A DNA stretch of 64,000 bases from Thalassococcus arenae (lineage in GTDB: Bacteria > Pseudomonadota > Alphaproteobacteria > Rhodobacterales > Rhodobacteraceae): NCBI RefSeq assembly GCF_019104745.1, contig NZ_JAHRWL010000002.1:124001-188000 (forward strand). The letters are read 5' to 3'. Made by a program: the position numbers and the translations under genes. The notes under the pieces were generated by a model. It was not told the origin of the DNA. It ran no database searches and was given only the letters and a program-made list of their open reading frames with translations. Positions 28,751-37,461 of this stretch are shown in pieces. Each line of letters opens with the position of its first letter. Position 1 is the first letter of the stretch.

Positions 28751-28855
28751 TGCGCGTCACATCGGCGAAAACCTGACGCTTTTCCGGGGCTTGCCCCGCG
28801 CAACCGAACAAGGCAAGGTTGCTACAGCCCGGGGGGGCATTGCGGAGGGACGGTT

Positions 28856-29125
28856 TTGAGCACCTCTCTGATCCTGGCCTGCCTCTGGGCGATCCTGGCC
28901 AATATCCTTGCGATGGTCCCGTCACGGGACAACCACTGGCAGCGCGCCTATGGGCTGATCGCGATCGGTATCCCGATCCTGGGTTACGTCACCTACCAGA
29001 ACGGTCCCTGGGTGGGGCTGCTGGTCCTGGCGGCGGGGATGAGCATCCTGCGCTGGCCGGTGCGTTACCTGGGGCGCTGGATCGGCGCGCGGCTGGGCCT
29101 TCACCGGCGCGACGGCAACGCCTGA
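28856..29125 (+). CDS. DUF2484 family small membrane protein
   Basis: An 89-residue protein with three hydrophobic segments (about 3-21, 32-46 and 51-66) and a basic tail (RRDGNA end). I assign it to DUF2484, a family found next to murB in Rhodobacteraceae, from its opening MSTSLILACLWAILANILAM and this position. Function is unknown; the conserved location suggests a link to cell-wall synthesis or division. It starts at TTG 28856 with a strong SD (GGAGGGA). Its gap to murB is 60 bases. Confidence 0.8.
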   Translation: MSTSLILACLWAILANILAMVPSRDNHWQRAYGLIAIGIPILGYVTYQNGPWVGLLVLAAGMSILRWPVRYLGRWIGARLGLHRRDGNA

Positions 29126-29185
29126 CCCTGCGGGACCGGACGGGCCGGGCTTGTGCAAGGCCCGGACAGCGCCTAAAGCGCGTGC

Positions 29186-30121
29186 ATGACCTGTGAGCTT
29201 CCGAAAGTGCGCGGGCGCCTGACGCCCGACCGTCCGCTGGACGGCCTGACCTGGCTGCGGGTCGGCGGCCCGGCGGACTGGCTGTTCCAGCCCGCCGACC
29301 GCGACGATCTCGGTGCGTTCCTGGCCGCGCTCGATCCGGCCGTTCCGGTGTTTCCGATGGGCGTGGGCAGCAACCTGATCGTGCGCGATGGCGGTATCCG
29401 GGCGGTGGTGATCCGGCTGGGACGGGGGTTCAACACGATTTCCGTCGCCGACGGGCGCGTCACCGCGGGCGCGGCGGCGCTGGACGCCCATGTCGCCAAA
29501 CGCGCCGCCGAAGCCGGCATCGACCTGACCTTTCTGCGCACCATTCCCGGCAGCATCGGCGGCGCGGTGCGGATGAATGCGGGCTGCTACGGGTCCTATG
29601 TCGCCGACCACCTGGTTTCGGCGACCGCGATCACCCGGCAGGGCGCGGTGGTCACGCTCACGCCGGCCGATCTGAACCTGCGCTACCGGCAAAGCGATCT
29701 GCCCGAAGGCGCGGTGCTGGTCGAGGCGGTTTTCGAAGGTGCCGCCGGAGATCCGAAAGCCCTTGCGCAAAAGATGGAAGACCAGCTGCGCAAGCGCGAC
29801 GAAACCCAACCCACCAAGGACCGCACCGCCGGTTCGACCTTTCGCAACCCCGCCGGGTTCAGTTCGACCGGTCAGGCGGACGACACGCACGAGTTGAAGG
29901 CGTGGAAGGTGATCGACGATGCGGGCATGCGCGGCGCGACGCGCGGCGGGGCACAGATGTCGCCCAAGCATTCCAACTTTCTGGTCAACACCGGCGACGC
30001 GACGGCCGAAGACCTTGAAGGGCTGGGCGAGGAAGTGCGAAAAAGGGTTTTCCAACACAGTGGAATAACGCTAGAGTGGGAAATCATGCGGGTGGGTGAG
30101 CCGCGCTTGGCGCGCGACTGA
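29186..30121 (+). CDS. murB: UDP-N-acetylenolpyruvoylglucosamine reductase
   Basis: FAD/NADPH enzyme that makes UDP-MurNAc. It is 311 residues. FAD-domain motifs include [13 protein letters not shown] and [14 protein letters not shown] (near 57-70), and [17 protein letters not shown]. The C-terminal half has GSTFRNP with the catalytic Ser and [12 protein letters not shown] with the substrate-binding region. Lacking the extra loop of E. coli MurB, it is a type II enzyme. ATG 29186 is used although the SD is weak. Confidence 0.96.
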   Translation: MTCELPKVRGRLTPDRPLDGLTWLRVGGPADWLFQPADRDDLGAFLAALDPAVPVFPMGVGSNLIVRDGGIRAVVIRLGRGFNTISVADGRVTAGAAALDAHVAKRAAEAGIDLTFLRTIPGSIGGAVRMNAGCYGSYVADHLVSATAITRQGAVVTLTPADLNLRYRQSDLPEGAVLVEAVFEGAAGDPKALAQKMEDQLRKRDETQPTKDRTAGSTFRNPAGFSSTGQADDTHELKAWKVIDDAGMRGATRGGAQMSPKHSNFLVNTGDATAEDLEGLGEEVRKRVFQHSGITLEWEIMRVGEPRLARD

Positions 30122-30140
30122 ACGACCCGCTGAAAAACAA

Positions 30141-30174
30141 GGGGAAAATCCCCATGCATCCAGAGGCAGGATGC
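30141..30174 (+). other. Two small hairpins between murB and ddl
   Basis: GGGGA-AAA-TCCCC (30141-30153) and GCATCC-AGAGGCA-GGATGC (30156-30174) lie in the 114-base gap after murB. They could attenuate or process the transcript. No U-run follows. Confidence 0.35.
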
Positions 30175-30235
30175 GTCCGATAACAGGGCACCGACCGGAT
30201 TTGGGACGGCGCCGGGACAAAAGGCAGTTGTGGGA

Positions 30236-31168
30236 ATGTCGAGCAGGACAGTCCCGAAAGTGGCGGTTTTGATGGGTGGGCCTTCGTCTGAGCGCGAGGT
30301 GTCGCTCAGTACGGGGCGCGAATGCGCGGCCGCTCTTCGGGACGAGGGATTTGAGGTGCATGAATTGGACGCGGGCCGCGATCTGGCCGAGCGTCTGGCC
30401 GCGCTGTCCCCCGATGTCGTCTTCAACGCCTTGCATGGCCGCTGGGGCGAAGATGGCTGCGTGCAGGGCCTGCTGGAATGGCTGCGCATCCCCTACACCC
30501 ATTCCGGTGTTCTGGCCTCGGCGCTTGCGATGGACAAGGAACGCACCAAGCAGGTCTACCGCGAGGCCGGTCTGCCGGTGGTCGAAAGCCGGCTGGCCTG
30601 CAAGGCCGAGGTCATGGCGCGTCACGTGATGGCGCCGCCCTACGTGGTCAAACCCTACAACGAAGGCTCGTCGGTCGGGGTCTACCTGGTGCACGACATG
30701 GCCAACGGTCCGCCGAAGCTGGCCGACAGCATGCCCGAGATCGTGATGGTCGAGGCCTTCGCGCCCGGGCGCGAGCTGACCACGACGGTGATGGGCGCGT
30801 CGCGCGGAGAACCGGCGCGGGCGCTTGGCGTGACCGATATCCTGACCGATGGCTGGTACGATTACGACGCGAAATACAAGCCCGGCGGTTCGCGCCACGT
30901 GATCCCCGCCGACATCCCCGCCGAGATCGCCGACGCCTGCCAGGACTACGCCATTCGCGCGCATGCGGCGCTTGGCTGTCGCGGGCTGAGCCGCACCGAT
31001 TTCCGCTGGGACGAGGCGCGCGGGCTGGACGGGCTGATCCTGCTGGAAACCAACACCCAGCCGGGCATGACGCCGACTTCGCTGTCGCCGGAGCAGGCAG
31101 CCCATGCCGGCATGAGTTTCGGCGCGCTGTGCCGCTGGATGGTCGAGGATTCGTCATGCGACAGATAG
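30236..31168 (+). CDS. ddl: D-alanine:D-alanine ligase
   Basis: Makes the D-Ala-D-Ala dipeptide used by MurF. It is 310 residues with an ATP-grasp fold. [20 protein letters not shown] is the N-terminal motif (8-27); [23 protein letters not shown] and [15 protein letters not shown] are the substrate and ATP/metal-binding segments. ATG 30236 is chosen for the usual MSSRT...KVAVL opening; GTG 30230 is an alternative adding two residues. The 3' end overlaps ftsQ by 13 bases. Confidence 0.95.
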   Translation: MSSRTVPKVAVLMGGPSSEREVSLSTGRECAAALRDEGFEVHELDAGRDLAERLAALSPDVVFNALHGRWGEDGCVQGLLEWLRIPYTHSGVLASALAMDKERTKQVYREAGLPVVESRLACKAEVMARHVMAPPYVVKPYNEGSSVGVYLVHDMANGPPKLADSMPEIVMVEAFAPGRELTTTVMGASRGEPARALGVTDILTDGWYDYDAKYKPGGSRHVIPADIPAEIADACQDYAIRAHAALGCRGLSRTDFRWDEARGLDGLILLETNTQPGMTPTSLSPEQAAHAGMSFGALCRWMVEDSSCDR

Positions 31169-32091
31169 GCGACATCCAGAAGATCGGCCCGCGTTTCGAC
31201 GCGCAGGCGGCCGAAGCCGACAAGATCACCCGGTCCGACCCGGCGCCGTCGCGGCTGGCCTACCGGATCGAACGGCTGATGCTGACGCCGTTCTTCCGGT
31301 TCTCGCTGCGGGTGCTTTTGCCCTGCGCGCTGACATTCGGGCTGGGCTCGCTTTGGTTCGCGCAGCCGCAGAACCGCGCCGCGTTCCTTTCGATGGTCGA
31401 AGATGTCCGCGCCGAGGTCGAAAGCCGCCCGGAATTCCAGGTCAAGATGATGGCAGTCGATGGTGCCGCGCCGGATGTGGCCGAGATGGTACGCGCGGTG
31501 CTGCCGGTGGATTTTCCCGTTTCCAGCTTCGAGCTGGACCTGGACGAGATGCAGGACAGGGTGGTGGCGCTGGACCCGGTCAAGACGGCGACACTGCGCA
31601 TCAGGCAGGGCGGCGTTCTGCAGGTCGACATCGTCGAACGTGTCCCGAGGGTGCTGTTCCGCGGCGAAACCGGACTGACCTTGCTGGACGGCACCGGTGT
31701 GCTGGTCGGCCCCGCGGTGGCCCGTGCCGATTTCCCCGACCTGCCCGTGCTGGCGGGCGAAGACGCCGCCAGGGCCGTCCCCGAAGCGCTGGCGTTGTTC
31801 GACGCGATCGGCCCGCTGGAGCCGCGGCTGCGCGGGTTCGAACGGGTCGGCGCGCGGCGGTGGGACGTGGTTCTGGACCGCGGGCAACGCATCCTTTTGC
31901 CGGAACAGGGCGCGGTCGCGGCGCTGGAGCGCGCGATCGCGATGGATCAGGCGGTGGACATGCTGGCGCGCGACGTGGTGGCGGTCGATCTGCGGCTGCC
32001 GCAGCGCCCGACGGTGCGCATGACCGGGCAGGCGGTACAGGAATATTGGCGGATCAAGTCGATTGAGGCGGGTGGAGAAGAACAAGAATGA
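31156..32091 (+). CDS. ftsQ: Cell division protein FtsQ
   Basis: Bitopic divisome scaffold protein. It is 311 residues with a long cytoplasmic N-terminus (about 50 residues), one membrane helix (about 53-72, [17 protein letters not shown]) and a periplasmic POTRA domain beginning [23 protein letters not shown]. The FtsQ domain follows (VRVP-like [35 protein letters not shown]). ATG 31156 lies within the ddl 3' end, which couples translation. The stop overlaps ftsA by four bases. Confidence 0.93.
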   Translation: MRQIGDIQKIGPRFDAQAAEADKITRSDPAPSRLAYRIERLMLTPFFRFSLRVLLPCALTFGLGSLWFAQPQNRAAFLSMVEDVRAEVESRPEFQVKMMAVDGAAPDVAEMVRAVLPVDFPVSSFELDLDEMQDRVVALDPVKTATLRIRQGGVLQVDIVERVPRVLFRGETGLTLLDGTGVLVGPAVARADFPDLPVLAGEDAARAVPEALALFDAIGPLEPRLRGFERVGARRWDVVLDRGQRILLPEQGAVAALERAIAMDQAVDMLARDVVAVDLRLPQRPTVRMTGQAVQEYWRIKSIEAGGEEQE

Positions 32092-33419
32092 TCGAGCTCT
32101 ATGAGACCCAACGCGCGATGCGCAACATGCGGCGGGCGGCCATGCAGCGGGGCGTCGTGGCGATCCTGGACGTCGGCAGTTCCAAGATCGCCTGCCTGGT
32201 GCTGCGGTTCGACGGCACCGACGGGGCGCTCGAGGACGGCATCGGATCGCTGGCCGGGCAGTCGGGCTTTCGGGTGATCGGCGCCGCGACGACGCGGTCG
32301 CGCGGCGTGCGCTTCGGCGAGATCACCGCGATGGGCGAGACCGAGCGCGCGATCCGCACCGCGGTGCAGGCGGCGCAGAAGATGGCCGGTATCCGGGTCG
32401 ATCACGTGATCGCCTGCTTCTCGGGCGCCGGGCCGCGGTCCTACGGGTTGGCGGGCAAGGTCGAGGTGGCCGGCATGACGGTCGACGAACAGGACGTCGC
32501 GCGCGTGTTGTCGGCCTGCGACGTGCCGGATTTCGGTCACGGCCGCGAGGTTCTGCATGCGCAGCCGGTGAATTTCGCCTTGGATCACCGGTCGGGTCTG
32601 TCCGATCCGCGTGGACAGATCGGCCAGGACCTGGCCTGCGACATGCACATGCTGACGGTCGACGCACAGGTGATCCAGAACCTCGTGCATTGCGTCAAGC
32701 GCTGCGACCTAGAACTCGCGGGGTTGGCGTCGTCGGCCTATGTCAGCGGCATCTCGGCCCTGGTCGAGGACGAACAGGAACTGGGCGCGGCCTGCATCGA
32801 CATGGGCGGCGGGTCGACCGGCGTGTCGATCTTCATCAAGAAACACATGATTTACGCCGATGCGGTGCGGATGGGTGGTGATCACGTCACCTCGGACATC
32901 TCGATGGGCCTGCAGGTGCCCGCCGCAACGGCGGAACGGATCAAGACGTTTTACGGCGGCGTCGTCGCCACCGGCATGGACGACCGCGAAATGATCGAGA
33001 TCGGCGGCGAGACCGGCGATTGGGAACATGACCGGCGCACCGTCAGCCGCGCCGAACTGATCGGCATCATGCGTCCGCGCGTCGAGGAAATCCTCGAAGA
33101 AGTGCGCGAGCGGCTGGACGCGGCCGGCTTCGATCATCTGCCGAGCCAGCAGATCGTGCTGACCGGTGGCGCAAGCCAGATCCCCGGGCTGGACGGTTTG
33201 GCCAGCAAGATCCTCGGCCAGCAGGTGCGCCTGGGCCGCCCGCTGCGGGTGCACGGGTTGCCGCAGGCGGCAACGGGCCCGGGATTCGCCGGCGCGGTGG
33301 GGCTGTGCCTGTTCGCGGCGCACCCGCAGGACGAGTGGTGGGATTTCGAGATCCCGGTCGATCGGTTGCCCGCGCGCAGCCTGCGCCGGGCGGTGAAGTG
33401 GTTCCGCGACAACTGGTGA
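32088..33419 (+). CDS. ftsA: Cell division protein FtsA
   Basis: Actin-like protein that tethers FtsZ to the membrane. It is 443 residues. VVAILDVGSSKIACLV (23-38) is the phosphate-1 motif; CIDMGGGSTGVSIF (near 235) and VLTGGASQIPGLDGLA (near 354) are further ATPase motifs. The C-terminus (RSLRRAVKWFRDNW) is an amphipathic helix suited to membrane binding. Start overlaps ftsQ by four bases. A hairpin downstream separates it from ftsZ. Confidence 0.96.
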   Translation: MIELYETQRAMRNMRRAAMQRGVVAILDVGSSKIACLVLRFDGTDGALEDGIGSLAGQSGFRVIGAATTRSRGVRFGEITAMGETERAIRTAVQAAQKMAGIRVDHVIACFSGAGPRSYGLAGKVEVAGMTVDEQDVARVLSACDVPDFGHGREVLHAQPVNFALDHRSGLSDPRGQIGQDLACDMHMLTVDAQVIQNLVHCVKRCDLELAGLASSAYVSGISALVEDEQELGAACIDMGGGSTGVSIFIKKHMIYADAVRMGGDHVTSDISMGLQVPAATAERIKTFYGGVVATGMDDREMIEIGGETGDWEHDRRTVSRAELIGIMRPRVEEILEEVRERLDAAGFDHLPSQQIVLTGGASQIPGLDGLASKILGQQVRLGRPLRVHGLPQAATGPGFAGAVGLCLFAAHPQDEWWDFEIPVDRLPARSLRRAVKWFRDNW

Positions 33420-33441
33420 CGCGGGCCTAGGCGATTCTCTG

Positions 33442-33468
33442 GAAAGCGGCCCCGCGCGGGCCGCTTTC
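33442..33468 (+). terminator. Strong hairpin between ftsA and ftsZ
   Basis: GAAAGCGGCCC (33442-33452) pairs perfectly with GGGCCGCTTTC (33458-33468) around loop CGCGC, 22 bases after the ftsA stop. Only a short TAGGTCTGTT follows, so it may be a partial terminator separating ftsA and ftsZ levels. Confidence 0.6.
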
Positions 33469-33494
33469 TAGGTCTGTTCGTCCTGACATCGGCA

Positions 33495-33582
33495 ATATCT
33501 TGCGCATCACCCGAAATAACCGGTATGTCGGCGCAAACCGGCCCATATTTTGCGTCATTTTCGTGTTTTTCGCGTGACGCAA
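33495..33582 (+). promoter_or_regulatory. ftsZ upstream region with repeated TTGCG elements
   Basis: Within the 247-base ftsA-ftsZ gap, ATATCTTGCGCATCA (33495-33509) and ATATTTTGCGTCATT (33545-33559) are near-copies exactly 50 bases apart. The second also forms an inverted repeat with TGACGCAA (33575-33582): TTGCGTCA at 33550-33557, 17-base spacer. The stretch is AT-rich and is the likely ftsZ promoter/regulator region. No known consensus is matched. Confidence 0.4.
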
Positions 33583-33666
33583 GGCATCGCAAGCGGTAAG
33601 ATTTCCGGGATTACTTGCAGGAAAAGGCCGTGCACGCGGCCCAAAAAAGGACAGGCGGACAGATCA

Positions 33667-35289
33667 ATGACACTGAACCTTTCGATGCCCGGGCAGGAAG
33701 AGCTGAAGCCGCGGATCACGGTCTTCGGCGTGGGCGGCGCCGGCGGAAACGCTGTCAACAACATGATCGAAAAGCAGCTCGATGGCGTCGACTTCGTGGT
33801 CGCCAACACGGACGCCCAGGCGTTGCAGCAAAGCCGCGCGCAGAACCGCGTGCAGCTGGGTGTCAAGGTGACCGAAGGGCTGGGTGCGGGCGCCCGCGCC
33901 AGTGTCGGTGCCGCGGCGGCCGAGGAAAGCATCGAGCAGATCGTCGATCACCTGGCCGGTGCGCATATGTGCTTCATCACGGCCGGCATGGGCGGCGGAA
34001 CCGGCACCGGGGCGGCGCCGATCATCGCGCAGGCCGCACGGGAACTGGGTGTGCTGACCGTCGGCGTTGTGACCAAGCCGTTCCAGTTCGAGGGCGGCAA
34101 GCGGATGAAGCAGGCCGAAGACGGCGTCGACGCGCTGCAGAAGGTCGTCGACACGCTGATCATCATCCCGAACCAGAACCTGTTCCGCCTGGCCAATGAA
34201 AAGACGACCTTCACCGAGGCGTTCAGCATGGCCGACGACGTGCTGTACCAGGGCGTCAAGGGTGTCACCGATCTGATGGTGCGGCCGGGCCTCATCAACC
34301 TCGACTTCGCCGATGTCCGCGCCGTGATGGACGAGATGGGCAAGGCGATGATGGGCACCGGCGAGGCAGAGGGCGAGGATCGCGCGATCCAGGCCGCCGA
34401 AAAGGCGATCGCCAACCCGCTGCTGGACGAAATCAGCCTCAAGGGCGCCAAGGGCGTGCTGATCAACATCACCGGCGGGCACGACCTGACCCTGTTCGAA
34501 TTGGACGAAGCCGCGAACCGCATCCGCGAAGAGGTGGACCCGGACGCCAATATCATCGTCGGGTCGACGCTGGACGACGGCATGGCGGGCACGATGCGCG
34601 TTTCCGTCGTCGCCACGGGCATCGACGCAACCGAGGTGCCGCTGGAAACCCCGCTGCCGCGCCGCAGCCTGGCACAGCCGCTGGCCCAACAGGTCGTGGA
34701 TGATGTCGCGAGACCGGCGTCCAAACCGGCTGCCGCGGCTGCGGTCGCAGCCCGCAGCGAGGTCGAAGACGAAGAACCGTCGCTGTTCGAGGGCCTGAAC
34801 GCCGAACGCGTCGCGGCCGAAGAGCAGATGGAAACGATCTTCGAGGACGAGGCCGAGCCGGACATGGCCGATGACGACGGTCTGCCGCCCCCGGCCTACA
34901 AGCCGAAGGTTGCCGAGTTCCAGCCGCGTCACGACTCGATCGAGGCAGAGCCCGATACCTTCGTCGCGCCCCGCGCGCCCGCTCCGGGCACGCCGTCGCC
35001 GGAAACGCTGGCGCGGCTGCAGGCCGCCGCCGCGCGGTCGCGTCCGCAACAGCCGCAACAGGCAGCCAAACCGGCCGCGGCGCAGCCCACCGCCGAAGGC
35101 GACAAGCCGCGTTTCGGGATCAACTCGCTGATCGGACGGATGACCGGTCATGCCCATGAAGGCGCCACCCCGCGCCGCCAGCAGCCGCCTGTCCAGGCGC
35201 AGAAACCGGCCCCGATGCCGCGTGTCGAGGCGGATCCCGAAGACGAAAAGATCGAGATCCCGGCCTTCCTTCGCCGCCAGGCGAACTGA
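33667..35289 (+). CDS. ftsZ: Cell division protein FtsZ (Z-ring GTPase)
   Basis: Tubulin-like GTPase forming the division ring. It is 540 residues, much longer than the E. coli protein (383). The GTPase core (about 12-325) has [15 protein letters not shown] (21-35), the tubulin signature GGGTGTG (109-115) and the synergy-loop region [18 protein letters not shown] long, acidic and Pro/Gln-rich linker (about 330-520) is typical of alphaproteobacteria. The conserved C-terminal peptide [10 protein letters not shown] binds FtsA and other partners. ATG 33667 gives the [17 protein letters not shown] opening; the SD is weak (GGACAGGCGGACAG). Confidence 0.97.
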   Translation: MTLNLSMPGQEELKPRITVFGVGGAGGNAVNNMIEKQLDGVDFVVANTDAQALQQSRAQNRVQLGVKVTEGLGAGARASVGAAAAEESIEQIVDHLAGAHMCFITAGMGGGTGTGAAPIIAQAARELGVLTVGVVTKPFQFEGGKRMKQAEDGVDALQKVVDTLIIIPNQNLFRLANEKTTFTEAFSMADDVLYQGVKGVTDLMVRPGLINLDFADVRAVMDEMGKAMMGTGEAEGEDRAIQAAEKAIANPLLDEISLKGAKGVLINITGGHDLTLFELDEAANRIREEVDPDANIIVGSTLDDGMAGTMRVSVVATGIDATEVPLETPLPRRSLAQPLAQQVVDDVARPASKPAAAAAVAARSEVEDEEPSLFEGLNAERVAAEEQMETIFEDEAEPDMADDDGLPPPAYKPKVAEFQPRHDSIEAEPDTFVAPRAPAPGTPSPETLARLQAAAARSRPQQPQQAAKPAAAQPTAEGDKPRFGINSLIGRMTGHAHEGATPRRQQPPVQAQKPAPMPRVEADPEDEKIEIPAFLRRQAN

Positions 35290-35310
35290 CAATACGCGCA
35301 TATCCGCCAC

Positions 35311-35345
35311 AAACGCCCCCTTTTCCAGAGGGGGCGTTTTTCTAT
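35311..35345 (+). terminator. Rho-independent terminator after ftsZ
   Basis: AAACGCCCCC (35311-35320), loop TTTTCCAGA, then GGGGGCGTTT (35330-35339) followed by TTCTATTT. Stem, loop and U-rich tail make this the clearest intrinsic terminator of the window, 21 bases after ftsZ. Confidence 0.9.
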
Positions 35346-35438
35346 TTGAAACAACGTGTTCTGCGCCTTTCTTGGGATGGACGGCAAATCCCCGCCTATC
35401 GTGCCGAGGCCATGTTTCACATGGTTGCAATACTTGAT

Positions 35439-35467
35439 TTGAGGCGACTGGGGCGCTCGGTTATCTC
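35439..35467 (+). promoter_or_regulatory. Possible lpxC promoter
   Basis: TTGAGG (35439-35444) and TATCTC (35462-35467) are 17 bases apart, 54 bases before the lpxC start, in a stretch between the ftsZ terminator and lpxC where a promoter is required. The -10 match is moderate. Confidence 0.35.
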
Positions 35468-35520
35468 ACCCTCAAAGCTGTGCCTGACGAAACAGGTGTC
35501 GGCAAACCCAGAGGTCCTTT

Positions 35521-36441
35521 GTGCAGACGACGATCCGTTCCGCAATCAGCTTTCAAGGCGTCGGCCTGCATTCCGGCCGACCCGCGCGGCTGACGATTCG
35601 CCCGGCGTCGGCAGAACACGGCATCTGGTTCAAGCGCACCGATATCGCCCTGGGCGACACCCTGGTTCCGGCCCTCTGGGACGCCGTCGAGGCCAGTCCG
35701 CTTTGCACGCGCATCGTCAACCGGGCAGGCGTGTCGGTGTCGACCATCGAACACGTGATGGCGGCGTTGGCGGGGTGCGGCATCCACAACGCGATGATCG
35801 AGATCGACGGTCCGGAATGTCCGATCCTGGACGGTTCCAGCGCACCGTTCGTGCGCGGTATCCTGTCCCGTGGCGTCCGTGTATTGGCGGCGCCGGTGCG
35901 CGCCATAGAAGTGCTGAACCCGGTTTCCGTGCATACCGCCAAGGGCTGGGCGCAACTGGCTCCGGGCCGCGGCTTGTCGATGGACTTTCATATCGATTTT
36001 TCCGACAGCGCGATCGGCGTACAGGACAAGACGCTGAGCCTGGCCAACGGAACTTTCGTGCGCGAACTGTGCGACAGCCGCACGTTCTGCCGTGCCGCCG
36101 ATGTCGACGCGATGCGGGCCGCGGGCAAGGCGCTTGGCGGCACCTATGAGAATGCCGTGGTGGTTGACGGCGATCGGGTTCTCAGCCCCGGCGGCCTGCG
36201 CCACGCGGATGAAGCGGTGCGCCACAAGATGCTGGACGCGCTTGGTGACCTGGCCCTGGCCGGCGCGCCGATCCTGGGGCACTACACCGGTCACAAGGCT
36301 GGCCACGCCCTGACCAACGCCCTGCTGCGCGAACTGTTCGTCAACGCCGATGCCTATCGCGTCGTGCTTTGTGATGCCGCGATGGCGGCGTCGCTGCCCG
36401 GTGCCGGCGTGGAACGGCACGAAATCCCGGCAGTCGCCTGA
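35521..36441 (+). CDS. lpxC: UDP-3-O-acyl-N-acetylglucosamine deacetylase
   Basis: Zinc enzyme for the committed step of lipid A synthesis. It is 306 residues. Zinc ligands are the His in STIEHVMAAL (near 79) and the His and Asp in VRHKMLDALGDL (near 238-242); GHYTGHKAGHALTN carries the catalytic His. The opening TIRSAISFQGVGLHSG is characteristic. The start is GTG 35521, preceded by AGAGG. The gene lies downstream of ftsZ as in many Gram-negatives. Confidence 0.97.
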   Translation: MQTTIRSAISFQGVGLHSGRPARLTIRPASAEHGIWFKRTDIALGDTLVPALWDAVEASPLCTRIVNRAGVSVSTIEHVMAALAGCGIHNAMIEIDGPECPILDGSSAPFVRGILSRGVRVLAAPVRAIEVLNPVSVHTAKGWAQLAPGRGLSMDFHIDFSDSAIGVQDKTLSLANGTFVRELCDSRTFCRAADVDAMRAAGKALGGTYENAVVVDGDRVLSPGGLRHADEAVRHKMLDALGDLALAGAPILGHYTGHKAGHALTNALLRELFVNADAYRVVLCDAAMAASLPGAGVERHEIPAVA

Positions 36442-36573
36442 CGGCAACGTGTTCCGCAAGGCCACAGGTGTCGGGAAATCCATCTGCTTTGGCGTTTTGC
36501 CCCGCGATTTTCTATGCTAGGACCGGGCAAAGATCGGCGTCTTCGCGCGCCGGGCAAAGAGGGAAATTCGGGC

Positions 36574-37428
36574 ATGGCTAAGGTCGGATCGCGCGGCATG
36601 TGGATCGGGGCGGTTTGCGCCGGGTTGCTGCTGGCGGGTTGCGATGTGTTCGAGCGTCAGGGCGTCGGCCCCGGCGGCCAGGCGATCGAATCCTTCACCG
36701 CCGAGCAGATCTTCGAGCGCGGCGAATACGAGCTTTCGACCAACGACTCGGAAAGCGCAGCGTTTTATTTCGGCGAAGTCGAACGGTTGTATCCCTATTC
36801 CGACTGGGCCAAGCGGGCGCTGATCATGCAGGCCTATGCCTACCACCAGGACAAGGATTACGAGAACGCACGCTCATCCGCGCAGCGGTTCATCGATTTC
36901 TACCCGGCCGATGACGATGCGGCCTATGCGCAATACCTGCTGGCGCTCAGCTATTACGACCAGATCGAACTTGTGGGCCGCGACCAGGGGCTGACCTTCC
37001 AGGCGCTGCAATCCCTGCGCACGGTGATCGAACGCTATCCCGACAGCGAATACGCTCGGTCGTCCATCCTGAAATTCGATCTCGCCTTCGACCACCTGGC
37101 CGGCAAGGAAATGGAGATCGGGCGCTATTACCTCAAGCGCGATCACTTCACCGCCGCAATCAACCGCTTCCGGGTCGTGGTCGAGGATTTCCAGACCACC
37201 ACCCACACCGCCGAGGCGCTGCATCGTCTGGTCGAGGCGTATCTTTCTCTGGGTCTCACGGAAGAGGCGCAGACCGCCGGGGCAGTGCTGGGCTTCAACT
37301 ATCAAAGCACCGATTGGTACGAGGACAGCTTCAAGCTGTTGACCGGGCAGGGGCTCGAGCCGCGGGTGTTCGACAACAACTGGCTGGGCGCGGTCTATCG
37401 CCAGATGGTCAAGGGCGAGTGGTTGTAG
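36574..37428 (+). CDS. bamD: Outer membrane assembly lipoprotein BamD
   Basis: Lipoprotein of the beta-barrel assembly (BAM) complex. It is 284 residues. The signal peptide ends in the lipobox LLAGC with Cys23 as the lipidated residue. TPR repeats follow, recognisable in AEQIFERGEYELSTNDSESAAFYFGEVERLYPYSDWAKRA (landmarks FERGEYELS, YPYSDWAKRALIM) and RYYLKRDHFTAAINRFRVVVEDF. ATG 36574 has SD AGAGGGA. It lies 33 bases before recN. Confidence 0.93.
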   Translation: MAKVGSRGMWIGAVCAGLLLAGCDVFERQGVGPGGQAIESFTAEQIFERGEYELSTNDSESAAFYFGEVERLYPYSDWAKRALIMQAYAYHQDKDYENARSSAQRFIDFYPADDDAAYAQYLLALSYYDQIELVGRDQGLTFQALQSLRTVIERYPDSEYARSSILKFDLAFDHLAGKEMEIGRYYLKRDHFTAAINRFRVVVEDFQTTTHTAEALHRLVEAYLSLGLTEEAQTAGAVLGFNYQSTDWYEDSFKLLTGQGLEPRVFDNNWLGAVYRQMVKGEWL

Positions 37429-37461
37429 GGCGGGCGGGGCCTTGGGCCCGTCCGACAGGTC

